Shown piece by piece: positions 1 through 8,838 of a stretch of 64,000 bases of DNA. This stretch comes from Rhodococcus sp. 06-462-5 (GTDB lineage Bacteria > Actinomycetota > Actinomycetes > Mycobacteriales > Mycobacteriaceae), in assembly GCF_002258315.1 (NCBI RefSeq), contig NZ_NOYD01000014.1, positions 290,685-354,684 on the forward strand, in the 5' to 3' direction. The notes under the pieces were generated by a model. That model did not search any database. It was not told where the DNA came from and was given only the letters and a program-made list of their open reading frames with translations. Position 1 is the stretch's first letter; each line of letters opens with the position of its first letter. Both the position numbers and the translations under genes were made by a program.

Positions 1-1472
1 CACTCGAGGGGCTCCGATCGGCGGGCCTGAACATGGTGCGCGTCGTCGGCACCCTGGTGTACGAGCAGCCCGAATTCTGGTCTCTGTGTGCAGAACTGGG
101 CATCATGGTGTGGCAGGACGTCATGTTCGGCACCATCGACCCGCCCACCGACGACACCTACACCGCGGCGGTCACCCGCGAGCTCGACGCGTTCGCCGAG
201 ACCGTCTCGGCCAACCCTGCCCTGGTGGTCGTCAGCGGCGGAAGCGAGACTCAGCAGCAACCCACGATGTTGGGTCTCGCAGCCGACGATCAGCGAATGG
301 TGATGCTGGACAGCATGATTCCCGAATTTCTGGCAGATCGACTGCCCGCGGTGACTTATGTGACATCGAGCCCGTCCAGTGCTCGGGGCGAGTTGCACAC
401 GCATGTGGGCGACGGCATCGCGCACTACTTCGGGGTGGGTGGATACCTCCGGCCACTGTCCGACATCCGTACTGCCGGAGTGCGTTTCGCGGCAGAGTGC
501 CTGGCCTTCGCTGTCCCCCCGGAACAGGCGCAGGTGGAGAAATTCTTCGGGGCCGCCGCCGTCGCCGGGCATCACCCGGACTGGAAGGCCGCCGTCCCAC
601 GTGACCGTGGCTCGTCCTGGGATTTCGAGGACGTGCGAGATCACTACGTACGCGCGATCTTCGGCGTCGACCCACACCTGATCCGCCGGGACGACGCAGA
701 GCTGTACCTCGATTACGGTCGGGCCGCGATCGTCGAAGCGTTCACCGAAGCGTTCGGCCACTGGCGTCGCGCATCCTCGGGGTGCGGCGGAGCCCTCGTG
801 TTGACGCTACGAGACACCGTACCCGGCGCAGGCTGGGGCATCGTCGATACCGCCGGTGTACCCAAGGCGCCCTTCTACGCGTTGGCGCGGGCAAGCGCCC
901 CGGTGGCACTGCTGTTGTCCGACAACGGACTCGACGGCTATTGGGTGGAACTGGTCAACGACGGACCGGCGCGCTCGGGCAGTATCCGGGTGGTGTTGCA
1001 CGCCGCTCGCGGCAGTCACGAGTTCGAACGCACGGTGAACGCCCCGGCGAACGGATCCATTGCACTGACGGTGGATTCCATCGTCGGCACCTTCACCGAC
1101 GTGAACCATGCCTACCGCTTCGGCAGTCGAACCTACTCCGCCGTCACAGTCCTGTTCCTGGACGACGACGGCGTGGAGGTGACACGAACCACCGCACTCG
1201 TCGGCGCGCAGAGCCGTCAGAACACGGTGGGATTGGTCGCCGGTGTCGTCGAAACGATTTCGGGGAACTGGGAACTGACAGTCCGGTCCGACTGGCCGGC
1301 ACAGTACGTCTGCGTCGACATCGACGGATTCGAGGTGTCGGACTCGTGGTTCCACCTGGCACCGAACGAACCTCGTACGCTGACTCTCGTGAGCCGAGGG
1401 CCAGCCGCGCCGCGCGGCCACGTTCGAGCACTGAACTCGGTGGAGCGGGCCTCGGTGGCACCGAGGTCGTGA
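1..1472 (+). CDS. GH2 family beta-mannosidase-like protein (5' truncated)
   Basis: The reading frame is open to the left edge (first full codon at 3), so the N-terminal part lies outside the window. The start of the visible part, LRSAGLNMVRVVGT followed by VYEQPEFW and GIMVWQDVMF, is the signature of the catalytic barrel of GH2 beta-mannosidases. Counted from the Met at 33, Glu72 (SGGSE) sits where the acid/base of the usual GNNE motif would be, and Glu155 (RFAAECLAF) where the nucleophile of the usual RF-SE-G motif would be. Both contexts are non-canonical. The last ~190 residues look like beta-sandwich domains. It converges on the minus-strand polysaccharide operon and may trim mannosyl or related residues. 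The family call is good; the substrate is inference and activity is uncertain because of the altered acid/base motif. Confidence 0.75.
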   Translation, partial: LEGLRSAGLNMVRVVGTLVYEQPEFWSLCAELGIMVWQDVMFGTIDPPTDDTYTAAVTRELDAFAETVSANPALVVVSGGSETQQQPTMLGLAADDQRMVMLDSMIPEFLADRLPAVTYVTSSPSSARGELHTHVGDGIAHYFGVGGYLRPLSDIRTAGVRFAAECLAFAVPPEQAQVEKFFGAAAVAGHHPDWKAAVPRDRGSSWDFEDVRDHYVRAIFGVDPHLIRRDDAELYLDYGRAAIVEAFTEAFGHWRRASSGCGGALVLTLRDTVPGAGWGIVDTAGVPKAPFYALARASAPVALLLSDNGLDGYWVELVNDGPARSGSIRVVLHAARGSHEFERTVNAPANGSIALTVDSIVGTFTDVNHAYRFGSRTYSAVTVLFLDDDGVEVTRTTALVGAQSRQNTVGLVAGVVETISGNWELTVRSDWPAQYVCVDIDGFEVSDSWFHLAPNEPRTLTLVSRGPAAPRGHVRALNSVERASVAPRS

Positions 1473-1484
1473 GCAGCCTGGGTC

Positions 1485-1516
1485 GTGAGCAGAAATTCGT
1501 AGTGGACTACGAATTC
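1485..1516. repeat. Palindromic intergenic repeat, also a terminator candidate
   Basis: AATTCGTAGT (1494-1503) and ACTACGAATT (1506-1515) form a perfect 10-bp inverted repeat between two convergent genes. The 21-nt segment beginning GTGAGCAGAAATTCG (1485-1505) recurs in inverse orientation at 21523-21543, behind ald. It can act as a bidirectional terminator, but the second copy marks it as a dispersed repeat. Confidence 0.6.
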
Positions 1517-1545
1517 AGTCCATGGCCCAAGCCGTGCACGTGCCG

Positions 1546-2508
1546 CTAGCGGCTCGTGCTGAGTTTACCTCGGGCATAGCCGATTCCGGCTGCACCGACA
1601 CTTGCCACCACGGCCATCGCACCCCACGCGCGTGCCGGGTTGCCGCGCGCAGCGGCGCTGGTCTCTCGGCCGACCGCACGAGGCAGGATCTTGGCGGTGT
1701 AGGCCCGCTCGGAGGACAATGCGTCCTCGGCCCCGATCAACCGGGCGATGGCGGCCTTGGACACGCCCTCGGCGTAGCTGCGCGTGATCAGGTAGCGCGG
1801 ACGAGTGCGGTCGGCACTGACCGTGTGATCGACGACGATCGAAGGATCGAACACGATCTGCGCGTCCGGATACGTCTGGCGTAGACGGATGCACAATTCC
1901 GTCTCCTCGCAGCCGAGGGGGACACGTCCGATCCGGCCGATGCCGGAGACGAATCCGCCGAGTGCGACGACGGTCTCACGGCGGAACGACATGTTCGCGC
2001 CCATGAGATTGCGGACCTGAGCGGTTTCCGTTGGCTGCCCGCGGTAGGTGCACCCGACGACCCAATCGAGTTCGCCGGGTTCACCCACTACCTCGGCCGG
2101 TAAGAAGGCCGGACGTTTGTCCGGCCATACCGGGTATGCAGAGCCCCCAACGGCGTACACGGCATCGTCCGAGTAATGGGACAGAATGGCTCCGAGCCAT
2201 TCCGTGGTGCGCGGTGAAGCGTCGTCGTCCAGGAAGACGACGATCTCACCGGTCGCAATATCGAGCGAGGTGTTTCGCGCTCCGGACAGGCCGCGAGGGT
2301 GGTTGTTCTCCACCACGTTCACGGTCCGGTGCAGCGGCGAGAACTCGTCGCGTGCGCGTTCGGCCAGTTGCGCATTGTGATCGATGACGATGATCAGTTC
2401 GTCGGCAGGCACGTCCTGATCGAGGACGGCCGTCACGGCGGCCCGGAGTTCGGACCATCGAGCCAACGTGTATGCGCAGATGACTACCGAGGAAGTCGGC
2501 AGACTCAC
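1546..2508 (-). CDS. Family 2 glycosyltransferase, last gene of the surface-polysaccharide operon
   Basis: A 320-residue GT-A protein. It opens with the nucleotide-sugar binding strand SSVVICAYTLARWSELRAAV and has a metal-binding cluster in VVFLDDDASPRT near residue 90. A second conserved block, ANMSFRRETVVALGGF, and CEETELCIRL match the acceptor side of GT2 enzymes. The C-terminus has one weakly hydrophobic stretch (MAVVASVGAAGIGYA), so it may be membrane-associated. Its ATG overlaps the stop of the preceding gene (ATGA at 2505-2508), which indicates translational coupling. It probably adds one sugar to a lipid- or polymer-linked glycan at the cytoplasmic face. Donor and acceptor cannot be told from sequence. 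Confidence 0.85.
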   Translation of the reverse strand: MSLPTSSVVICAYTLARWSELRAAVTAVLDQDVPADELIIVIDHNAQLAERARDEFSPLHRTVNVVENNHPRGLSGARNTSLDIATGEIVVFLDDDASPRTTEWLGAILSHYSDDAVYAVGGSAYPVWPDKRPAFLPAEVVGEPGELDWVVGCTYRGQPTETAQVRNLMGANMSFRRETVVALGGFVSGIGRIGRVPLGCEETELCIRLRQTYPDAQIVFDPSIVVDHTVSADRTRPRYLITRSYAEGVSKAAIARLIGAEDALSSERAYTAKILPRAVGRETSAAARGNPARAWGAMAVVASVGAAGIGYARGKLSTSR

Positions 2509-3362
2509 GCCGTCTTCTCGCGGAGTTCGAGAACCTCGTTGTACGACTCCAGTGCCTCGAACTCGAGGTCCATGTCGGTACGGGCGTCGATCGACTCTCG
2601 CAGCGGGCGAACGATGGACTTGCGCTTGATCCTGCGGGCACGCATGCGCTCGGTCATCAGGGTGCGCAGCACCCGGAAACCGTCCGAGAACGTGCGCAGA
2701 TTGCTCTGGCCGTAGATGCGGGCCAGCTCGACGCTCGGCACTTCCTCGATGCGCACGGACGCCTCGGCGAAGCGGCAGTTGATGATGGTCTCGATCTCGA
2801 AACCGTCGCCCCAGAGCATCATGCCCTCGGCACCCGGCTGATCGACGACGGGCAGGTCGAGGACCGGCACCAGATCGCGCCAGAAGGCGTTGTAGCCGTA
2901 GCAGAGATCGGAGAAGCGAGTTCCGAAGAGCGTGTTGGCCACGAGATGCAGGCCACCGTTGCCGGCGCGACGCAGCGGCGTGATGTCGTGGCTGCCGCCA
3001 CCCTCGCAGAACCGGCTGCCCTTGGCGAAGTCGGCACCGGCGATCAAGGCGTCGACGAAGCGCGGGATCTCGGCAGCGTCGGCTGAACCGTCGGCGTCGA
3101 ACATGACGATGATGTCGCCGGTAGCGGCCTCGAAGCCGCAGGCGAGCGCATTGCCCTTGCCCTTGCGGGTCTGCTTGATGATGCGAATGTCACCGCGAAT
3201 CTCGCGTGCCGCGTCGATGGTGCCGTCGACGGATCCACCGTCGACCAGCACGAGCTCGTAGTCGTGAGAGAGCAGGGGGAGGACGTGACGAAGGTTCGCG
3301 GCCTCGTTGAGCGTCGGGATGACGACACTGACGCGGGGATTCTGACGATTCAACATATCCAT
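2505..3362 (-). CDS. Family 2 glycosyltransferase (dolichyl-/polyprenyl-phosphate sugar transferase-like)
   Basis: About 285 residues. The start is placed at the ATG at 3362, just before the first beta-strand (RVSVVIPTLNEAANLRHVL); an upstream in-frame ATG at 3425 would add 21 residues with no family match. Motifs are LVDGGSVDGT and IIVMFDADGSAD, the DxD site, followed by FAKGSRF and ATGDIIV, typical of DPM/GtrB-like GT2 enzymes. There is no C-terminal membrane domain. Such enzymes usually charge a polyprenyl phosphate with hexose, which would supply the donor for the large membrane protein encoded upstream; that link is inference. It overlaps the next gene by 4 bp. Confidence 0.83.
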   Translation of the reverse strand: MDMLNRQNPRVSVVIPTLNEAANLRHVLPLLSHDYELVLVDGGSVDGTIDAAREIRGDIRIIKQTRKGKGNALACGFEAATGDIIVMFDADGSADAAEIPRFVDALIAGADFAKGSRFCEGGGSHDITPLRRAGNGGLHLVANTLFGTRFSDLCYGYNAFWRDLVPVLDLPVVDQPGAEGMMLWGDGFEIETIINCRFAEASVRIEEVPSVELARIYGQSNLRTFSDGFRVLRTLMTERMRARRIKRKSIVRPLRESIDARTDMDLEFEALESYNEVLELREKTA

Positions 3363-3576
3363 TCCACATGGGTCGAGTGCGATGGGCAGATGTCTCCGAG
3401 CTCCGTGAATCGACCCCCGCCGCATCCACAGACAGTGTCCCGACGTTCGTTCTGAAGCGTAAGAACCTGTTTCCTTTGACTGAAAGCAAGCTTAAAAGAA
3501 GCTGCGGGTTTGTCAAGCTACAAACAAACCAACTGGGAGATTGTTTGGAGATTCACGTCATAGTTTGTGAACCGAA
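3363..3576. promoter_or_regulatory. AT-rich spacer inside the operon with an internal promoter candidate
   Basis: This is the only sizeable gap in the twelve-gene operon, and its AT content is clearly above the surroundings. On the minus strand TTGACA (3511-3516) is followed about 15-17 bases on by an AT-rich hexamer near 3493-3496. CAAACA (3521-3526) and TGTTTG (3542-3547) form an interrupted inverted repeat whose right half (AGATTGTTT, 3538-3546) recurs in the palindrome at 16078-16098 in front of the same operon. I infer a second promoter driving the last two glycosyltransferases, possibly under the same regulator. Confidence 0.35.
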
Positions 3577-5829
3577 TCAACGAGATCGGTACTGGTAGAC
3601 GATCGTGTCGGCGTCCTGGTACCGCACCGACCACGCCGAATTGGTGGCGAGCCACTGCCGGAAACGGGCGACCGCATCGTCGGCGACGAACCCGTAGTAC
3701 TGCATCGCCTCGAGCGACTGACGGGTGAGAACCATGTAGGTGGGTGTGTCGCTGATCGACGCGTTGTAGTCGATCTGGCCGAGCTTCTCGGGCGTGGGGA
3801 AGCCTTCCATGTACTCGGGGCCCAGCGCGTAGAGCGGGACGTCCCAGTATTCGTTGGCCTCGGTCAGTCGTCCGTAGTCCGACGTCGACCGGGCCGGGTA
3901 GCCCGAGGAGTACAGCATCGTGACCGAGGTGCCGGACGGCGACTGCGCGGCCACCGCTCGGGCGTCGTCGATCTGTGCGCGATGTTCGAGCACGATCGGC
4001 CACAGGCCGAAGTAGCTCTGCAAGCCCAGCACGGCACAGCTGATGGCACCTGCCGTGGCGACCGCAACCGAGGTCCGGGCGGTGAGCCTGCGGGCCCGGG
4101 ACGGGCGATCCTGGGAAGGCTTGCGATCGAACAGCGCCAGGAACAGTGGCGTGATCAACAGCACGCAGCCGGGTATCGCGTACAGGTACACCCGGAAGAT
4201 CGCCTCACCGCCGTAGCTCTGGCCGGCGAGCAGCATGATCGATCCGAATGCCATCACCATCGGAGCCCAGAACGTCTTCTTGGTACGCCAGGCGTAGATC
4301 GCCGAGACGAATGCCAGCACGAACACCCCACCGGACAGTGCACGGCACACCAGGGACGTGATCTGTTTGCCGAGCACGCCCTCCGCCTCGACGTTGCTGG
4401 CGGCGTTCTGCACGGGGTCGAACCCCTGGAAGAGTCCGTACGGTGCCACGATCGGCAGTCGCGGATACAGGTATCCCAGCAGGATGATGCCGAGCGGAAT
4501 CATCAACCACCACGGCTTGGCTCGTCGCGTCACCAGCAGTACGCCGGTGACGGCCATCAGCCAGTACGGCGTCAGCTGGTGGGTAGGGACCAGTGCCGCG
4601 AACGGAATGATCGACACGTACGCCGCGGCCCTGGTGAGTGTCGAGGACATCAACAGCGCCAGGAAGCCCACGGCGAGCAGTACGGCCCACGCCTGCGGTG
4701 AGTAGTAGTCCTGGCCCACCCAGTTGATGACCTCGGCGAGCATCGCCGCCGTGATCGCTGCGCGTTTGTCGAACTTCATGACCCGCGCGAGTCCGTAGAC
4801 GGCCGCTGCGAGCACCACGTGGATCATCGGCGCGAACACGTGCGCCAGAGCCAGCGTGTCGTATCCGGTGACGTGCTGGAACCAGGCCGAGACGAGGAAG
4901 AAGCTGGGCCACTCGCTGTAGATGTCGACGCCGCTCGGAGCCAGCCGGTTGAGATCGAGCACGAACTCGGTGACGGCGACGTGCTTGTACGTCCAGTCGT
5001 AGATCGGGGCGGAGGTGACGAGGGTGACGGTGAATCGCTGCACCACGATGGCCAGGCCGATGGCGACCAGCATGGTGCGCAGCTGATGACGCCGCAGCGC
5101 GATCAGGAACCCCGCCATGATCAGAACCATGCACAGCACCAGTCCCGGGCCGGTTCCGGCGGTCAACAGTCCGAACTGCGAGTACGTCGCGCGCTCGAGA
5201 CCCGGCAACAGCGGCAGCCACAGAAAGAACGCCAACGCCAGAATCAGGGCGGCGACGTTGCGTCGCAACGTCTCACGGTCGGTCAGGACGAATCGCACGG
5301 AGGCGAGGGCCGACGTTCGCGACGACGGAGCGACGACCTCGCGTGCCCGCGAGATCCACACCGGCAGGTCGGGACGGCCGTGCTTGCGGTACCAGAGCAC
5401 CGAGGACCCGATCAGGGCCAGACACAGCCACAACGTCCACATCCGGGGCGACCAGCGGTATCCCCACATCGCCGCCGACACCATCAGTGTCACCACCGAG
5501 ATGCTCAGAATCGGCAGGGCAGCAGGAACCGCGGTGCGCGGGATACGCACCCACGACAGAATCGCGGCACCCGGTCCGAAGAACAGCAGAACCGTCAGAA
5601 GCGCGACGCGAACCAGCGTCGGCAGCGCGATCATCGAGGCCAGACCGGACAGTGCGGCGAGAACGCTGATGTCGGAGTAGCGCAATCGGCTACCCGCGCG
5701 CCGCCGCGTGCCTGCAGCGGAGTCGGAGGTGCCGACGGGCCAGTCGACGGTCCAATCGGACGGAACGAACAGCTTGTGCCGCAGATCCGCGATGGACCGG
5801 TATCCGGAATCAGTCGAGGACTGGCTCAC
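3577..5829 (-). CDS. Large polytopic membrane protein, putative GT-C-type transferase or polymerase
   Basis: A 750-residue protein with a ~50-residue cytosolic N-terminus followed by a dozen or more hydrophobic helices up to about residue 590, then a C-terminal extracytoplasmic domain of about 150 residues. Acidic and aromatic loop motifs (SGVDIYSEWPSFF, EVINWVGQDYYSPQAW) resemble the first luminal loops of GT-C glycosyltransferases, but I do not recognise a named family. It overlaps the upstream GT2 gene by 20 bp. In a cluster that has a flippase but no obvious Wzy, this is the best candidate for the membrane step that uses polyprenyl-linked sugars or polymerises the glycan. That role is inference. 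Confidence 0.6.
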   Translation of the reverse strand: MSQSSTDSGYRSIADLRHKLFVPSDWTVDWPVGTSDSAAGTRRRAGSRLRYSDISVLAALSGLASMIALPTLVRVALLTVLLFFGPGAAILSWVRIPRTAVPAALPILSISVVTLMVSAAMWGYRWSPRMWTLWLCLALIGSSVLWYRKHGRPDLPVWISRAREVVAPSSRTSALASVRFVLTDRETLRRNVAALILALAFFLWLPLLPGLERATYSQFGLLTAGTGPGLVLCMVLIMAGFLIALRRHQLRTMLVAIGLAIVVQRFTVTLVTSAPIYDWTYKHVAVTEFVLDLNRLAPSGVDIYSEWPSFFLVSAWFQHVTGYDTLALAHVFAPMIHVVLAAAVYGLARVMKFDKRAAITAAMLAEVINWVGQDYYSPQAWAVLLAVGFLALLMSSTLTRAAAYVSIIPFAALVPTHQLTPYWLMAVTGVLLVTRRAKPWWLMIPLGIILLGYLYPRLPIVAPYGLFQGFDPVQNAASNVEAEGVLGKQITSLVCRALSGGVFVLAFVSAIYAWRTKKTFWAPMVMAFGSIMLLAGQSYGGEAIFRVYLYAIPGCVLLITPLFLALFDRKPSQDRPSRARRLTARTSVAVATAGAISCAVLGLQSYFGLWPIVLEHRAQIDDARAVAAQSPSGTSVTMLYSSGYPARSTSDYGRLTEANEYWDVPLYALGPEYMEGFPTPEKLGQIDYNASISDTPTYMVLTRQSLEAMQYYGFVADDAVARFRQWLATNSAWSVRYQDADTIVYQYRSR

Positions 5830-7096
5830 GGCTCACCCCCGCCAGAGGAGTGCGCTCGCGACCTTCGCGCCTGCTGCGCCGGATGGCCGCCGGACCTTTG
5901 GCGATGGACAGCAGTTCCATCCGGCCGATGCCGTCCGGCAGGTCGGCAGCGAGATCGTCGGGAGGGGAGGCCACCTTGCTCATCTTGGCGGACAACCGAA
6001 TCGCACTGCCGAGTCGGCGGACGGCCACCGTGGCGGCCAGCGTCGCCGATCTGCGGTCGGTCGCGACCGTGTACAGCCACGCGCCGAGCCCGAGCCCGTA
6101 CCCGCGCGCCTGCACCGCCAACGCCTCGGAATCGGCGCGGTGACGGTGCCACACGATGGCCGCAGGCTCGTACACCAGCTTGTCGCCGGCCATCAAGACC
6201 CGGAAGAACATGTCGAGGTCCTCACCGCCGTTGGTCGGAGATCCCACTCCCAGTGCCTCGTCGAAGCCTCCCAGATCGAACATCCGCCCGCGGTCGACCG
6301 CGAAATTGGCTCCGGTTCCGTACATCCCGACCTGGAACGGAAACAGTGGCACGTCGGCCGGTGGATTCTTCAGGTCGTACACCCGAGGCGTCACCGAACT
6401 CGCCCACCCGACACGGCGATCGAAGTACGCCTGCGCCTGAGTTCTGATCTCCCCACTCGGCACGATGCCGGACACACACGTCACCCGATCGGCCCGCCCG
6501 AAGCCGCGCGCGATGCTCCGCAACCACCTTGCGTCCACGGCGACGTCGTCGTCGGTGAAGGCGACGATGTCGTGTCGCGCCGCCCGCAACCCCGTGTTCC
6601 TGGCCCTCGACAGTCCAGCCGTCGGCTCGGACACGACGCGGACGCGGGGGTCGCCCAGCCCGCGAACGTACTGCTGCGTGGCATCGGTCGGGGACGCGTT
6701 GTCGACGACGACCACCTCGAAGTCGGGGTAGTCCAGAGCGAACACCGAGGCGAGCGCGCCCTTCAGATGGTCCACTCGGTCGCGGGTGCAGATCACCACG
6801 GTGATCGGCGGCAACGCGCGTTCGGCGTCGGGCAGAGCGTCGGGCATCGGAACCTGCGCGAGCGACATCGCCGCCCGTCGCGCGTCTTCGGCCGCGACCG
6901 CGCCGTCGACGACATCGAGTTCGACGAAACCGAGCGGGTCCAGTCCGCGGCGGATCAACAGCCGGGCACGACGGTAACCGTCGGAATCGTCGAGGGTGAG
7001 AAACTCCGGAAAATCCTGCTCCAGGTCGATGTCACCGATCCACACGGCACCGTCCCATTCGGGAGACTGGAGTCTGGGGAGCGCGGGAGGTAACAC
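5810..7096 (-). CDS. Family 2 glycosyltransferase with N-terminal extension
   Basis: A 428-residue protein. Residues ~1-95 form an extra N-terminal domain (LPRLQSPEWDGAVWIGDIDL). The GT-A domain starts at PITVVICTRDRVDHLKGAL, with VVVVDNASPTDAT and the DxD site VAFTDDDVAVD, then GANFAVDR and GGEDLDMFFRVLMAG, the acceptor-side signature. The two-part layout is familiar from actinobacterial GT2 proteins of surface-glycan loci. It lies 48 bp after the GH16 gene and overlaps the following membrane-protein gene by 20 bp, so all belong to one transcript. Acceptor and donor sugar are unknown. Confidence 0.85.
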   Translation of the reverse strand: MLPPALPRLQSPEWDGAVWIGDIDLEQDFPEFLTLDDSDGYRRARLLIRRGLDPLGFVELDVVDGAVAAEDARRAAMSLAQVPMPDALPDAERALPPITVVICTRDRVDHLKGALASVFALDYPDFEVVVVDNASPTDATQQYVRGLGDPRVRVVSEPTAGLSRARNTGLRAARHDIVAFTDDDVAVDARWLRSIARGFGRADRVTCVSGIVPSGEIRTQAQAYFDRRVGWASSVTPRVYDLKNPPADVPLFPFQVGMYGTGANFAVDRGRMFDLGGFDEALGVGSPTNGGEDLDMFFRVLMAGDKLVYEPAAIVWHRHRADSEALAVQARGYGLGLGAWLYTVATDRRSATLAATVAVRRLGSAIRLSAKMSKVASPPDDLAADLPDGIGRMELLSIAKGPAAIRRSRREGRERTPLAGVSREPVLD

Positions 7097-7144
7097 GGGG
7101 AGGGTCCTTTCGGGGTGACACGTACGGGCAGATACAGCGGAGTC

Positions 7145-8131
7145 TCAGTCGGCGCGATACCGCACCCAGTCGACCGTCATGGTTGCCGGGAACGGCGTGG
7201 AGTTGTCGGTGGGGCCGGGCCAGTCGCCGGCAACTGCGACGTTGAACAGCAGGAAGAACGGCTTGTCGAAGACCCAGTAGTCGTCGCCGCCGATCAGGTC
7301 GTCCGGCGTGACGGTGGCCAAGGTGGTGTCGTCGATGCCGGTGGTCACGCGACCCGGCGAACGCTCGACCCAGTAGGTGTGGAAGTTCTCGGACAGCGGC
7401 TCCGGCGGAATGCCGCCTGCGTCCACCTTCTGGCTCGTCAACGAATCGGGCTGCGGGGCATGGATTCCGGTGTGGTACTGGTCGGCCTGGTTCAGCGTCT
7501 CCATGATGTCGATCTCGCCGGACAGCGGCCAGCCGACGGAGTCCAGGTCGGTACCGAGCATCCAGAACGCCGGATGCAGTCCGGCTCCTGCGGGCATCTT
7601 GATCCGAGCTTCGATGCGGCCGTAGGTGAACTCGAACTTGTCCTTGGTGGTGACTCGGGCCGAGGTGTAGCCGTCACCGTTGCGCATGGCCTTGATGACC
7701 ATGTTGCCGTCACCGTCGAGGGACGAGTTCTCGGTCGAGTCGGTGTAGTCCTGCTTCTCGTCGTTTCCCCATCCGGTCCGACCGACATCGTGACTCCACC
7801 GGTCGTTCGCCATCGCGTCGCCCGCCGTCCCCGAGAAGTCGTCGTAGACGGTGAATCCGGGCTTGGCGGCTGCAGTGTTGGACGCCGACGTCGTCGACCT
7901 CGCGTCGACGGTGCCCTGAGCGGTGGAATCGGGATCGATGTCGCCTCCGTCCGAGCGTTGAGACAGCCCGTACACGGTGCCGGTGATGACCAGACCGAGC
8001 ACGATCAGGAACGCCAGTACGGACGGCCATCGCCGTCGAGGCGGCTCGACGATGAGTCCGGTTCCGGGAAGCCGCGAAACCTCGACGGTCCCAGCTCCGG
8101 ACTCTCGGCTCGATGCGGCGTGACGACTCAC
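7145..8131 (-). CDS. Membrane-anchored GH16 family glycoside hydrolase
   Basis: The GTG at 8131 is chosen because it overlaps the stop of the upstream gene (GTGA) and the protein homology begins after it; the frame stays open further upstream, but that stretch is out of frame with the DUF998 gene. A single N-terminal membrane helix (VLAFLIVLGLVITGTVYGL, ~residues 32-50) is followed by a Ser/Thr/Asp linker and a beta-jelly-roll GH16 domain. The catalytic motif GEIDIMET (~residues 203-210) carries the two Glu and the Asp in the expected spacing, and GRIEARIKMPAGAGLHPAFW is the conserved strand before it. GH16 enzymes cut beta-1,3 or beta-1,4 glucans and galactans. Here it probably processes or releases the polymer outside the membrane. 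Confidence 0.85.
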   Translation of the reverse strand: MSRHAASSRESGAGTVEVSRLPGTGLIVEPPRRRWPSVLAFLIVLGLVITGTVYGLSQRSDGGDIDPDSTAQGTVDARSTTSASNTAAAKPGFTVYDDFSGTAGDAMANDRWSHDVGRTGWGNDEKQDYTDSTENSSLDGDGNMVIKAMRNGDGYTSARVTTKDKFEFTYGRIEARIKMPAGAGLHPAFWMLGTDLDSVGWPLSGEIDIMETLNQADQYHTGIHAPQPDSLTSQKVDAGGIPPEPLSENFHTYWVERSPGRVTTGIDDTTLATVTPDDLIGGDDYWVFDKPFFLLFNVAVAGDWPGPTDNSTPFPATMTVDWVRYRAD

Positions 8132-8838
8132 GCCGTCTCGTCGCTGGTCTTCGGTACCCGCGTCGCCTTGAACTGCGACACCGACAGTACGACTATGCCC
8201 ACGAGGAGCGCATAGGTGGCGATGCGTTCCATGGAGCCGATACCGAGTCCGAATTCGTGACCGCTCATGTAGGCGAAGTAACCGGCCAGGCCGACGGCAC
8301 CGAGCGCGGTGACCACGATGCGGATGGGGCGTCGCAGGCTTCGGTGCCCGCCCGCGATGACGAGGCCGAAGTTTCCGAAGACGAAGAACGCGGTGGCGCC
8401 GAACGAGTGGATCGGGTAGTTCACGCCCTGGTTGACCACGCCCGCGGTGATGGCACCGGCACCGGCGACGACGAAGAACGAGGCAGCTCTGCCGTCGATT
8501 CTGCGGACGATGTACCAGGATCCGCCCACGGCGGCGATCGCCACACCGAACAACACCATCGACGCGTTGAGCAGAACGTAGAGCTGGCTGCACGGCCAGT
8601 TGCCGGTGGGCCCGCAGAACGGGATGCCGAGCTCGCTGATGTAGTTGTTCCGGTAGCTGTAAAGCCCCCGCCACGTGGCCGAGACGATGTACTCGACGAG
8701 GACGAACTGCACCACCGACAACCCGGCCCAACGAGCGACATGGGCGACGAAGCCCGATCGCACCGGTGCAGGCGCGCCGGTGCTCGACGCCGGCCGGTTC
8801 GCTTCGGGTTTCGTGGGGCGTTTCGCTTCGGTGGTCAT
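8128..8838 (-). CDS. DUF998 integral membrane protein
   Basis: A 236-residue protein with about six hydrophobic helices. The pattern YISELGIPFCGPTG...CSQLYVLLNASMVLFG after the first helix is the DUF998 signature; the two Cys in the first extracytoplasmic loop may form a disulfide. The N-terminus is Lys/Pro/Arg-rich and cytosolic. The family has no established reaction. Coupling to its neighbours is tight: ATGA overlap with the acyltransferase gene and GTGA overlap with the GH16 gene. Its position between an acyltransferase and a surface hydrolase suggests a role in modifying or moving the glycan at the membrane. Confidence 0.75.
   Translation of the reverse strand: MTTEAKRPTKPEANRPASSTGAPAPVRSGFVAHVARWAGLSVVQFVLVEYIVSATWRGLYSYRNNYISELGIPFCGPTGNWPCSQLYVLLNASMVLFGVAIAAVGGSWYIVRRIDGRAASFFVVAGAGAITAGVVNQGVNYPIHSFGATAFFVFGNFGLVIAGGHRSLRRPIRIVVTALGAVGLAGYFAYMSGHEFGLGIGSMERIATYALLVGIVVLSVSQFKATRVPKTSDETA

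Noticed and set aside
4819..6447. 542-codon plus-strand open frame
   Set aside because: It lies opposite two well-supported genes (membrane protein and GT2) and has an Arg/Gln/Asp-rich composition typical of antisense frames in high-GC DNA.
8132..8731. N-terminal extension of the GH16 gene
   Set aside because: The open frame continues upstream but is fully overlapped by the DUF998 gene in another frame; GTGA coupling at 8128-8131 fixes the start.
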